11,603 bases of DNA from assembly GCA_041494805.1 (NCBI GenBank), contig JBGQBN010000084.1, forward strand, positions 1-11,603. Reading direction: 5' to 3'. The stretch is from JBGQBN01 sp041494805. GTDB taxonomy: Bacteria > Acidobacteriota > Terriglobia > Terriglobales > Acidobacteriaceae. The notes beneath the pieces are model-generated. The model made no database searches, was not told the DNA's origin, and worked only from the letters and a program-made list of their open reading frames with translations. Of the stretch, positions 1-7,067 are shown piece after piece; position 1 is the stretch's first letter; every line of letters begins with the position of its first letter. Made by a program: the position numbers and the translations under genes.

Positions 1-1
1 C

Positions 2-517
2 CATGCGCAGGACGTCCTGCAGGTGCCAGACAGTGAAGCCCACCTCCGCACCGTGGATACGCTGATGCGCAAGGACGTGTATTTCGTTCCGGAGAGCAAG
101 CTGGGCAGCGATTTGCTGCGGGAGATGCAGAAGAACAACATCCGCATGGCCATCGTGGTCGACGAATACGGTGGCGTGGCAGGTTTGGTAACGATCGAGG
201 ATCTGGTGGAAGAAATTGTCGGGGAAATTCGCGACGAGCATGAGAAGGCCGAAGTCGTGCGTGAGAGCGACAATTCCTACATTGTGCCCGGCAACATGGA
301 CGTCGACCGGCTGGACGAGCTGCTCGGCGTACGTCCCGAAGGCAAAGAATCCGCCACGGTAGCGGGACTTGTAAGCGAGTTGGCGGGCCGGATCCCGCAG
401 AAGGGCGACGTGGTGGAAGAAGACGGTCTACGCTTCGAGGTGCTGGAGTCCACGGAGCGCCGCGTGGAGCGAGTGCGGATCTCAGTCGCCAAGCCAAGAC
501 AGATGAAGCTGATATAG
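2..517 (+). CDS. CorC/HlyC-family CBS-domain protein, 3' part only
   Basis: The gene enters from the left edge (reading frame starts at base 2), so the N-terminus is missing; 171 residues are visible. They begin at the end of the first CBS motif (AQDVLQV resembles the usual AKDLL). A second CBS motif follows, ending in VVDEYGGVAGLVTIEDLVEE, which is the hallmark of this family, then the C-terminal CorC_HlyC (transporter-associated) domain with YIVPGNMDVDRLDELLG and the GDVVEEDGLRFEV segment. Full-length relatives either have an N-terminal DUF21/CNNM membrane domain (putative Mg2+/Co2+ export) or, as in short CorC, lack it; the window cannot decide which. Era begins within 15 bases of the stop, so the two are probably co-transcribed, a pairing often seen in bacterial genomes (ybeY-corC-era clusters). 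Family assignment is secure; the transported ion and the membrane part are not shown here. Confidence 0.9.
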   Translation, partial: HAQDVLQVPDSEAHLRTVDTLMRKDVYFVPESKLGSDLLREMQKNNIRMAIVVDEYGGVAGLVTIEDLVEEIVGEIRDEHEKAEVVRESDNSYIVPGNMDVDRLDELLGVRPEGKESATVAGLVSELAGRIPQKGDVVEEDGLRFEVLESTERRVERVRISVAKPRQMKLI

Positions 518-532
518 TCCTTGCAGTTCCTC

Positions 533-1474
533 ATGGCCTTTCATTCCGGATTCGTATGCATTCTCGGTCGTCCCAACGCCGGCAAATCTACGCTGCTGAA
601 TGCGCTGGTCGGCGAGAAACTCGCCATCATCAGTCCCAAGCCACAAACTACGCGTAACCGCATTCTCGGGATCATCCACGTACCCAAGCAGAAAGGGAGG
701 CCGGCAGGGCAGGTCATTCTGGTGGACACGCCGGGCGTACACCGGCCGGACAGTTCACTTGGCCGGAAAATGATGGGAGAAGTGCACGAAGCGCTGGAAG
801 GCTGCGCGTTGATCCTGATGATTGCCGATGCAACCCGGAAGTCGGCTCAGAGCGATCAGTTTGTCATCGACATGTTAAAGAGATCGACAACCCCGGCATT
901 TCTTCTGCTCAACAAGATCGATCTTCTGCGTGGCGAAAAGGAGAAATTGCTGCCCATCATAGATGAATACCGGCGGGTGCACAACTTCAAGGAGATCATC
1001 CCGCTCTCGGCGCGGAAACGCGAAGGCCTGGACGCACTTCTGGAGAAGATGATTCGCGCCTTGCCCGAAGGGCCGCATTACTTTCCGGAGGACCAGGTAA
1101 CCGACCAGCCGACGCGTTTCATGGTGGCGGAGATTATCCGTGAGCAGGTATTGCTTGAGACGAGCGAAGAGGTGCCGTACGCGACGACTGTGGTGACGGA
1201 ACAGTTCGAAGAGGGGGCCAGACTCACCCGGATCGCGGCCGCCATCTACTGTGAGCGGGAAGGACAAAAAGGAATTGTGATCGGCAAACGCGGCCAGATG
1301 CTGACGAAAATCGGCAGCGCCGCCCGGTTGCAGATCGAAAAGATGCTGGGCACTCGGGTCTTCCTGGAGCTCTTTGTGAAGGTGAGGGCCGACTGGCGCG
1401 AGTCACACGAGTTTGTCGAGGAGTTGGACTGGCGACGCCAGTTGGAGCTACTGGCGGGCGGCACAAAGGATTGA
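533..1474 (+). CDS. era: GTPase Era (30S ribosome assembly)
   Basis: Era binds GTP and the 3' end of 16S rRNA and helps 30S subunit maturation, at the inner membrane/cytoplasm. From the ATG at 533 the protein has 313 residues, close to the usual ~300. Visible motifs: G1 P-loop GRPNAGKS (residues 12-19), G2 threonines in PQTTRNR (37-43), G3 DTPG (65-68), G4 NKID (127-130), G5 SAR (158-160). The C-terminal KH RNA-binding domain follows, with the EREGQKGIVIGKRG core ending at about residue 254 and the family ending FLELFVKVRADWRE. A short insert (VPKQKGRPAG) lies between G2 and G3. An in-frame TTG at 521 would add four residues; neither start has a clear Shine-Dalgarno sequence, and ATG is preferred only for codon identity and N-terminal fit. 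The closeness to the upstream CorC-like gene (3-15 bases) suggests translational coupling. Confidence 0.97.
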   Translation: MAFHSGFVCILGRPNAGKSTLLNALVGEKLAIISPKPQTTRNRILGIIHVPKQKGRPAGQVILVDTPGVHRPDSSLGRKMMGEVHEALEGCALILMIADATRKSAQSDQFVIDMLKRSTTPAFLLLNKIDLLRGEKEKLLPIIDEYRRVHNFKEIIPLSARKREGLDALLEKMIRALPEGPHYFPEDQVTDQPTRFMVAEIIREQVLLETSEEVPYATTVVTEQFEEGARLTRIAAAIYCEREGQKGIVIGKRGQMLTKIGSAARLQIEKMLGTRVFLELFVKVRADWRESHEFVEELDWRRQLELLAGGTKD

Positions 1475-1525
1475 GCAGGAGGGTCGCTCGGTGCATCGAA
1501 CAAGTGTGGCCTCGGAGTCGTTCGG

Positions 1526-1554
1526 TTGCTGGACTAGCCTTATCTTTGTAGAAT
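1526..1554 (+). promoter_or_regulatory. Candidate sigma70 promoter for the RsbW-like gene
   Basis: TTGCTG (1526-1531) and TAGAAT (1549-1554) are separated by exactly 17 bases, matching four and five of six consensus positions respectively. It lies in the 129-base gap after era, about 50 bases before the next start codon, so that gene probably has its own transcript. No convincing terminator for era was seen in the same gap. This is read by eye only. Confidence 0.5.
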
Positions 1555-1592
1555 CCAAACGCCTCTCGGGGCATCTAACCGGCCGATGAGCC

Positions 1593-1600
1593 AAGGGTGA
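1593..1600 (+). promoter_or_regulatory. Ribosome binding site for the RsbW-like gene
   Basis: AAGGGTGA lies just before the ATG at 1604 and resembles the anti-Shine-Dalgarno complement AAGGAGGTGA with two bases missing. It supports the ATG at 1604 over other in-frame starts. Confidence 0.5.
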
Positions 1601-1603
1601 CGA

Positions 1604-2047
1604 ATGTCTGACAATGGGCCAATTTGCAATGTCGAGGCTGACAAGTTGATCATGAAACTGAAGGTCACTCTGGCTGCTGAAAGATCCGCGATTGATCCGG
1701 TTGTGCAAAGCGTCATGGAGATCGTGAAGGAGATGCAGTGTGCGGTCGGCAAGGAAGAGGCGATCGAACTGGCGCTGAGCGAAGCCCTGGCCAACGCGGT
1801 TGTGCATGGGGCCAAGTCCGATCCGTCGAAGATCATCGAATGCGATGTTGCTTGTGATGAGAGCCAGAGCATGCTGATCGTGGTGCGCGATCCCGGGCAA
1901 GGTTTCGATCCCACAGCTATCCCCAACCCCTGCTATGGGCAGAACATCTACCAGGACCACGGTCGCGGGATTTATCTGATTAACCAGCTTATGGACGAGG
2001 TGAAGTTCGTAAACAACGGCACAGAGATTCACATGGTCAAGCGGTAG
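1604..2047 (+). CDS. RsbW/SpoIIAB-like ATP-binding protein (anti-sigma/serine kinase family)
   Basis: A 147-residue stand-alone GHKL ATPase domain of the HATPase_c_2 (RsbW/SpoIIAB) type. Visible ATP-site motifs are the N box SEALANAVVHGA (residues 59-70, with Glu60 and Asn64), the G1 box RDPGQGFDP (95-103) and the G2 box DHGRGIYLI (118-126). There is no histidine-phosphorylation domain, signal peptide or membrane segment, so it is a cytoplasmic domain protein rather than a histidine kinase. Known relatives bind a sigma factor and phosphorylate an anti-anti-sigma protein (STAS domain) on serine or threonine; others work in phosphatase-linked partner-switching systems. No sigma factor, STAS protein or PP2C phosphatase gene is next to it, so its partner is unknown. 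It has its own candidate promoter and faces the two-component operon tail to tail. The family call is strong; the specific role is inferred. Confidence 0.85.
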   Translation: MSDNGPICNVEADKLIMKLKVTLAAERSAIDPVVQSVMEIVKEMQCAVGKEEAIELALSEALANAVVHGAKSDPSKIIECDVACDESQSMLIVVRDPGQGFDPTAIPNPCYGQNIYQDHGRGIYLINQLMDEVKFVNNGTEIHMVKR

Positions 2048-2192
2048 AAGGCTAGCCCAACGCAGAAGACACAACCGGATTAATCCGCCCAGGCGCCCCG
2101 CAAACAAACTTCCTCCTGCAGCACCATCAACCCGTCGCCCAAACATCGTAACGGAGCGGGCAGTGCGTCTCCTTGACGCGAGTACGGTTCGG

Positions 2193-2213
2193 GCCAAGAG
2201 TCTACTCCTTGGC
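2193..2213. repeat. Inverted repeat at the convergent 3' ends (possible weak terminator)
   Basis: GCCAAGAGT (2193-2201) pairs with ACT-C-CTTGGC (2204-2213) with one bulged C, giving up to nine pairs, though the inner ones would close a two-base loop. It overlaps the stop codon of the NtrX-like gene. No T-run follows on either strand, so a role in intrinsic termination is weakly supported. The rest of the 154-base gap between the convergent genes (2048-2201) shows only a 12-base palindrome at 2076-2087. Confidence 0.2.
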
Positions 2214-3557
2214 GGCGATCCCCAGGGTCTTCATCTTGCGGTAGAGATGGCTGCGCTCCAGCCCCAGCACTTCCGCGGTACGACTTACGTTGCCGTGATG
2301 CTCATCCAGTTTTTTCAGAATGTAATCACGCTCGTAGGCGGCGCGGGCCTGGTGCAGGGTGGAAAATTCGCTGCCGGAAGCACGACGGCTGCCATCGCGA
2401 TGAACCAAAGGGGGCAGGTGTTTGCGGTCGAAACGGCTGGTGGTGGGGTTCATGATCACGATCCGCTCGATCACGTTGCGCAGTTCGCGCACGTTTCCTG
2501 GCCAGGAATAGCGCATCAGGGTTTCGATGGCATCGTCAGTAATCTCGCGCGGCCGGCGCCCGTAGGCGGCGGAAAAATCCTTGAGGAAGTGGCGTGCCAG
2601 CAGAGGCACGTCTTCTGTCCGCTCGCGCAACGGAGGTACGGAGAAGGGAATCACGTTCAGTCGGTAGAACAAGTCCTCACGGAAGTTTCCTTTGGAGATT
2701 TCGTCTTCCAGATCCTTGTTGGTCGAGGCGATCACGCGGGCATCCACCGTAATCGGCTCATCGCTGCCGACCGGCGTAAATCGTTGCTCGTCGAGAGTTC
2801 GCAACACCTTCGACTGGGTCTTCAGGCTCATGTCGCCGATTTCGTCAAGAAAGAGTGTGCCGCCGTTGGCTTTCTGGAACTTTCCCTCTTTGTCACCAGT
2901 GGCCGCCGGGAACGATCCCTTGCGGTGGCCAAAAAGCTCACTTTCGATCAGATCCTCGGGAATGGCGGCACAGTTCACTTCCACGAACATTTCGTCCTTG
3001 CGCAAACTCTGACTGTGGATGGCGTGAGCCACCAGTTCCTTTCCTGTGCCGGACTCGCCATAGATAAGCACTCGCCCGTTAGTGGGGGCCATGATCTGGA
3101 TCTGCTGGCGCAGCGCTTTCATGGGGATACTTTCACCCACGATGACGCTCCTGGGGGTCAGTTGTTTCTTGAGATCGCGGTTCTCCAACCGCAGCCGCTT
3201 CGCGTCAATGGCGTGTTTCACCAGGATCAGGGTCTTATCGATGGACAGTGGTTTTTCCAGAAAGTCATAGGCGCCCAGCTTGGTCGCCCGCACTGCGGTC
3301 TCGATGGTGCCGTGCCCGGAAATCATAATGACCTCGGGAGCGCCTTCAATCTCACGGATTTGTTCCAGGGTCTCGAGGCCGTCCATTCCGGGCAGCCAAA
3401 CATCGAGCAGCACCAGATCAAACGCGCGCTTGCGCAGGACTTCCAGGCAGGCTTCGCCGCTTTCCGCAACCGCGGTTTTGTAACCTTCATCCTCGAGCAC
3501 GCCCTTGAGCGACTGGCGGATGCTGGTCTCGTCATCCACAATGAGAATGTTATGCAT
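2202..3557 (-). CDS. NtrX/NtrC-type response regulator with altered GAFTGA loop
   Basis: A 451-residue three-domain regulator. Receiver domain (about 3-118): acidic pair Asp8/Asp9, phospho-acceptor Asp52 in LLDVWLPGMDG, Ser80, Lys102. AAA+ domain (about 137-370): Walker A GESGTGKE (167-174), Walker B GGTLFLDEIGD (232-242), arginine-finger region FREDLFYRL (292-300), and SWPGNVREL (351-359). C-terminal Fis-type helix-turn-helix (about 420-446, GNVSRTAEVLGLERSHLYRK). The loop that contacts sigma54, normally GAFTGA, reads GSFPAA (214-219): the key threonine is proline. The start is set at the ATG at 3557, giving MHNILIVDDE, one base after the kinase stop; an upstream in-frame GTG at 3578 would add seven residues from inside the kinase gene. 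The paired kinase gene and the receiver domain make it the cognate regulator. Whether it activates sigma54, sigma70 or represses is open. Confidence 0.93.
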   Translation of the reverse strand: MHNILIVDDETSIRQSLKGVLEDEGYKTAVAESGEACLEVLRKRAFDLVLLDVWLPGMDGLETLEQIREIEGAPEVIMISGHGTIETAVRATKLGAYDFLEKPLSIDKTLILVKHAIDAKRLRLENRDLKKQLTPRSVIVGESIPMKALRQQIQIMAPTNGRVLIYGESGTGKELVAHAIHSQSLRKDEMFVEVNCAAIPEDLIESELFGHRKGSFPAATGDKEGKFQKANGGTLFLDEIGDMSLKTQSKVLRTLDEQRFTPVGSDEPITVDARVIASTNKDLEDEISKGNFREDLFYRLNVIPFSVPPLRERTEDVPLLARHFLKDFSAAYGRRPREITDDAIETLMRYSWPGNVRELRNVIERIVIMNPTTSRFDRKHLPPLVHRDGSRRASGSEFSTLHQARAAYERDYILKKLDEHHGNVSRTAEVLGLERSHLYRKMKTLGIAAKE

Positions 3558-3558
3558 G

Positions 3559-5805
3559 CTAGCTGGCAGCGGGCGCACTCACGATTTCCGTCGCGAGCGG
3601 CAATTCCACCACGAACCGTGTGCCGACCGGCTGGTTTTCCTCGACCCGAATGGACCCACGATGATCTTCGACGATCCGGCTGACAATGGCCAAACCCAGG
3701 CCCGTCCCCCGTTTCTTGGTGGAGAAATAAGGCAGGAATAAACGCTCCTTCAATTCCCGCGTGACCCCGTGCCCAGTATCGGCAACGGTGATCTCGACTG
3801 CGTCACGGCTGCCGACCAGTGACGTGGAGATCTGAATTTCGCGTACGATTGAATCCTGCATGGCTTCGGCGGCGTTGTCCACCAGGTTGGCCAAGGCGCG
3901 CTTAATGGCTTCAGGATCAGCCATGACCCGGGGCAGGTCCGGAGCCAGGAAGGTGCGCACTCGGATGTTGTTCAGGCGTCCGTTGAACATCGCCAGCGCA
4001 TTTTCCACGATAGAGTTGATGTTGGCCGGCTGGGGTTGCGCTGTGGGAAAGCGGGCCAGAGTGGAGAACTCATCCACCAACGTACGCACCGTCTCCACCG
4101 CTCCAGCAATGGTCTCGGCACAACTGTCGAGGACCTGCATCGAGGCCTTGTCGGGAGGACTACCCCGCTCCAGGTGGCGGCGAATGCGCTCGGCGGAGAG
4201 TGCAATCGGCGTCAGTGGATTCTTGATCTCGTGGGCGACGCGCCGCGCCACCTCGCGCCACGCCGCCTGCTTCTGGGCCTTGAGCAAATCAGACAGATCT
4301 TCGAACACCAGGACGTAGCCCAACCCTCGGCCCTCGTGCTGAAGCGTGGCCACGGTGACGGCAACGTTGAATTGCGCACGCTGCAAGGGCATTTCCATCT
4401 GCGTGGTCGTTGTGCCCATGCGGTCGGCGCGTCGCAACTGCGGCTCCAGATCCTCCATGACCTCCGGCGGAAAGAAATCCCGCAGGCTGGCGCCTATCAA
4501 CCCTTGCAGCGTACCCGATTCACCACCCACGGGATGGAACATCCGCAGCAGCGCGTGGTTCACGTGAGTGATGTGGTGGGCGGCGTCCAGCGAGAGCACT
4601 CCTGTCGGAATACTTTCCAGGATAGTTTCGATGTGCCTTCGGCGCTGCTCCAGAGCGATATTGGCAGCGCCCAGTTCCCGGCTCGAAGCTTCAATCTGGC
4701 GGCGGCTGGTTTCCAGTTCCTCCGCCATGCGATTGAATGACCGCACCAGGTCGCCAATTTCGTCGGCGGCGGCCACTTCCACCCGGTAGTCGAGACGCCC
4801 GCGGGAAATTTCCTGAGTCGCCTCCGCCAATGCAGCTACGGGGCGCGTAACCAGCTTGGAAAGGAATAGTGCCAGCCAGGTGGTGGCAAAGAGCACCAGC
4901 ACGGTGAGCAGGAGCAGTAGACCCATGTAGGTGCGGCGCACCTGTCTTCTTTGCGCGGCGAGCTCGAAATAGCGTTTTTGGCTGGCTTCCACCTGCTTTA
5001 CGGTCTCGGAGAATTTCTGGGGCAGGGGCATGGCCACCAGAATCAGACCACGATCACTCGCCGGCGCGCTTCCTAGAATGTAATCGGTTTGCTCCCAGTT
5101 GAAATGAATGGCGGAGTCGGGAGTCAACTTCTGCAGTGGTAGCTTGGCTTTCAGCAGCGGCCAGGAGGCTGGCGCGCCGAAGCTGGCCTCGGCGTTGCCG
5201 TCTTCGATTGCCACTGCGAATCCACCTTGCAGAGTGGTCTCACGCCGGCGGAACTCGGCTACCACAGCGGAGAAGCTTTTGTGACCGGAAAAGGCATGTT
5301 GGGTCTCCGGCAGGGCTGCGATCGATTCGGCCTCAGCGCGTGCGTTTTGCGCCGCATATCTCGAAAGCAGCGACGCCATGGCCGCCGTGTCTTCACGCAC
5401 CTCCTCCACCGGCCGTGAGAACCATTTGTCGATGGAGCGGTTCATCAGCCCATACGCAAACCAGAACATGACGATGACCGGAAGAAAAGAAAGCAACAAG
5501 CTGACGACCACCAGGCGAGTACGGAACTTCGATCCCAGCACGCCTAGCCTTCGTTCCGCAAAGAGTTTCAGAAGATTGCGGAAGAGAACGAACGTCAGCG
5601 CGACGAACAACAGAAAAATAAGCGCCGAAAGCGCCGCGAAGAAAAGGGTTTGCTGGTTGGTCTCGGGATTCAGAAATGGCAAGTCAAATGAAGTTTGCGA
5701 AAGAACGATGCCAAAAGCCAGGAGCAGGCCAACCGCCAACGGGAAGATGGCTTTCTTCCGGCTGGAAGTCTTATCCGAGGAGCGATTTGGATTGGGAGCA
5801 GACAC
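3559..5805 (-). CDS. NtrY-like membrane sensor histidine kinase
   Basis: A 748-residue inner-membrane kinase, likely the partner of the NtrX-like regulator whose ATG lies one base after its stop (strong translational coupling). Order of parts: transmembrane segments at about 20-36, 55-77 and 97-121; a sensing region of roughly 170 residues; a fourth transmembrane segment at about 294-317; HAMP (about 318-370); a coiled stretch; a PAS domain (about 390-505); HisKA with phospho-acceptor His525 in RRVAHEIKNPLTPIALSAER; and HATPase_c with N box NLVDNAAEAM (640-649), G1 DTGHG (676-680), F-box LPYFSTKK (691-698) and G2 GTGLGLAI (700-707). The HEIKNPLTPI motif and four-helix N-terminus are typical of NtrY, the nitrogen-related kinase family, but the signal sensed here is unknown. 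The start is a GTG at 5805 with no clear Shine-Dalgarno; no alternative start precedes the first membrane helix. Confidence 0.93.
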   Translation of the reverse strand: MSAPNPNRSSDKTSSRKKAIFPLAVGLLLAFGIVLSQTSFDLPFLNPETNQQTLFFAALSALIFLLFVALTFVLFRNLLKLFAERRLGVLGSKFRTRLVVVSLLLSFLPVIVMFWFAYGLMNRSIDKWFSRPVEEVREDTAAMASLLSRYAAQNARAEAESIAALPETQHAFSGHKSFSAVVAEFRRRETTLQGGFAVAIEDGNAEASFGAPASWPLLKAKLPLQKLTPDSAIHFNWEQTDYILGSAPASDRGLILVAMPLPQKFSETVKQVEASQKRYFELAAQRRQVRRTYMGLLLLLTVLVLFATTWLALFLSKLVTRPVAALAEATQEISRGRLDYRVEVAAADEIGDLVRSFNRMAEELETSRRQIEASSRELGAANIALEQRRRHIETILESIPTGVLSLDAAHHITHVNHALLRMFHPVGGESGTLQGLIGASLRDFFPPEVMEDLEPQLRRADRMGTTTTQMEMPLQRAQFNVAVTVATLQHEGRGLGYVLVFEDLSDLLKAQKQAAWREVARRVAHEIKNPLTPIALSAERIRRHLERGSPPDKASMQVLDSCAETIAGAVETVRTLVDEFSTLARFPTAQPQPANINSIVENALAMFNGRLNNIRVRTFLAPDLPRVMADPEAIKRALANLVDNAAEAMQDSIVREIQISTSLVGSRDAVEITVADTGHGVTRELKERLFLPYFSTKKRGTGLGLAIVSRIVEDHRGSIRVEENQPVGTRFVVELPLATEIVSAPAAS

Positions 5806-5861
5806 GTCAACGCGGCCCCGCGCTACCGAACCAATCCAGCACGGCGAGGCTGAAGCGTCTC

Positions 5862-5890
5862 ATTATAAGCCTGACATGAACTACAGGCAG
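5862..5890 (-). promoter_or_regulatory. Candidate sigma70 promoter for the two-component operon
   Basis: On the minus strand a perfect TATAAT (5862-5867) stands 17 bases after CTGCCT (5885-5890), a weak -35 with three consensus matches. Transcription would start near 5855, leaving about 50 untranslated bases before the GTG at 5805. Its place in the 132-base gap means the kinase and regulator can be expressed apart from the xylanase gene upstream. Confidence 0.55.
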
Positions 5891-5920
5891 CACAGGACGA
5901 TTTACCGACTGCCACCTACC

Positions 5921-5938
5921 AGTCCCAAGGGCAGGACT
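5921..5938 (-). repeat. Small inverted repeat at the xylanase stop codon
   Basis: AGTCC (5921-5925) and GGACT (5934-5938) form a five-pair stem with an eight-base loop, right at the xylanase TAA. It lacks a following T-run, so it is at best a weak terminator. Confidence 0.15.
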
Positions 5939-7047
5939 TAGTGTGCCCGCTGACTGTGATCGTCCGGGGATTGGGAAATGGCCCTATCGGCACGGCGATC
6001 CGCGAGGACCTCCCGGACTGCGTCATACGCCGGCTTGGGTTTGTATTGCCGGTCGAAAAGAAGCCCCGCGCCCTTTGTCCCGTGGGTGAACCAGCCGATC
6101 CACGAATATTTGTCGGTGAAACCCCAGGTCTGGAGTGCAGTACAGCCGGGACTCTGCATACAAGCAGCCGCGATCTCCCGGTAGATTTGGGCTTGCCGGA
6201 GAAGGTCAGCAGGATCGAGTACCCTGCCGGCAGCGTCCACGGGAAGCCCAACATCCATCTCCGTAATGTGAACTTGTATTCCAAGTTTGGTGAAGCGCGC
6301 GATATTGGCCGCAATCGAAGCGACGTCCGGCTCCAAATGGAAAACATGCATCTGCAGGCCAATCCCGTGGAGAGGAACACCTCGCCGCCTGAATTTCTTC
6401 ACCATGGCGTAGATGGCGTTGGATTTGCGGTTCAACCCTTCCGCTTCGGCATCGTTGTAAAAGAGAAGGGCGTCAGGATCGGCGGCGTGCGCCCAACGGA
6501 AGGCTTGCGCGAGGTAGGCCGTTCCTTTTCCCGCCCCGATGCCGGGCCTGTTGTACCAGAGGGAAGGTCGCAGCTGGCCATGTTCTTCGAAGGCTTCGTT
6601 CACCACGTCCCAGGCAAAGACCTGGCCACGATAGCGCCCTACCACCCGGTTGATGTGATCGCGCAGCAGATCAGACAACTGCTTGGGAGTGTACTGAGAC
6701 TCTTCCAGCCACTTGGGGTTATGTGTGGCCCAGACCAGATTGTGACCGCGAATCCTCATGCCGTGGGCGCGGGCGAACTCTACTACGCGGTCAGCAGAGC
6801 CAAAGTCGAAAGTTTTCGCATCGGGCCGCAGGGCGTGCCATTTCAGGGCATCCTCCGGTTCCACCAGGTTGAACTCGCGGGCAAGAGTGGACGTATAGGC
6901 AAGCTCAGAAAAATAGGTCGGGTTGACCGCCGTGCCGATCAGCATGCCGCTGCGGTCTGCCTCCTGGCGTAGAGACTGCGCCCAACCGATGGAGAAACAC
7001 CCAAACCAAAGAACGGATGCCAGACGAGACTTTCGCTGAACCTGCAT
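5938..7047 (-). CDS. Secreted GH10 endo-1,4-beta-xylanase
   Basis: A 369-residue single-domain glycoside hydrolase family 10 protein, which cleaves internal beta-1,4 bonds of xylan with retention of configuration. The N-terminus is a signal peptide (positive MQVQRKSRLA, hydrophobic core, likely cut after AQS at residue 25), so it is exported. Active-site residues in order: Glu65-Asp66 and Lys69 (EPEDALKW), His102 and Trp106 (RGHNLVW), Asn150-Glu151 acid/base (WDVVNEAF), Asn198 (YND), Gln232 and His234 (GIGLQMHV), nucleophile Glu263 (ITEMDV), Trp308 and Trp316 (TWGFTDKYSW). The usual Glu-Asn pair before MKW is Glu-Asp here. No carbohydrate-binding module or cell-wall anchor is present. The ATG at 7047 lies 20 bases after the glycosylase stop, and GAGGAG at 7063-7068 is rather far upstream (15 bases). 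No other xylan genes or sugar transporters are nearby. Confidence 0.95.
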   Translation of the reverse strand: MQVQRKSRLASVLWFGCFSIGWAQSLRQEADRSGMLIGTAVNPTYFSELAYTSTLAREFNLVEPEDALKWHALRPDAKTFDFGSADRVVEFARAHGMRIRGHNLVWATHNPKWLEESQYTPKQLSDLLRDHINRVVGRYRGQVFAWDVVNEAFEEHGQLRPSLWYNRPGIGAGKGTAYLAQAFRWAHAADPDALLFYNDAEAEGLNRKSNAIYAMVKKFRRRGVPLHGIGLQMHVFHLEPDVASIAANIARFTKLGIQVHITEMDVGLPVDAAGRVLDPADLLRQAQIYREIAAACMQSPGCTALQTWGFTDKYSWIGWFTHGTKGAGLLFDRQYKPKPAYDAVREVLADRRADRAISQSPDDHSQRAH

Positions 7048-7067
7048 GGAGGTGTCTGCCTACTCCT

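Noticed and set aside
1586..1600. Four-codon leader frame (Met-Ser-Gln-Gly) before the RsbW-like gene
   Set aside because: Too short to support; it has no ribosome binding site of its own and overlaps the real one.
2076..2087. Perfect 12-base palindrome CGGATTAATCCG
   Set aside because: It lies between convergent genes, has no loop for a terminator and no promoter near it; chance or a minor binding site cannot be told apart.
1448..2197. Open frame of 249 codons on the minus strand
   Set aside because: It is opposite the RsbW-like gene and the end of era, and its translation shows no domain.
3555..3578. Upstream GTG start for the response regulator
   Set aside because: It would add seven residues not typical of receiver domains; the ATG at 3557 gives the standard MHNILIVDDE opening directly after the kinase stop.
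2163..3683. Open frame of 506 codons on the plus strand
   Set aside because: It lies opposite the NtrX-like gene, has no recognisable domain, and exists because of GC-rich codon use on the other strand.
5941..6972. Open frame of 343 codons on the plus strand
   Set aside because: Shadow of the GH10 gene, which has every catalytic residue and a signal peptide on the minus strand.
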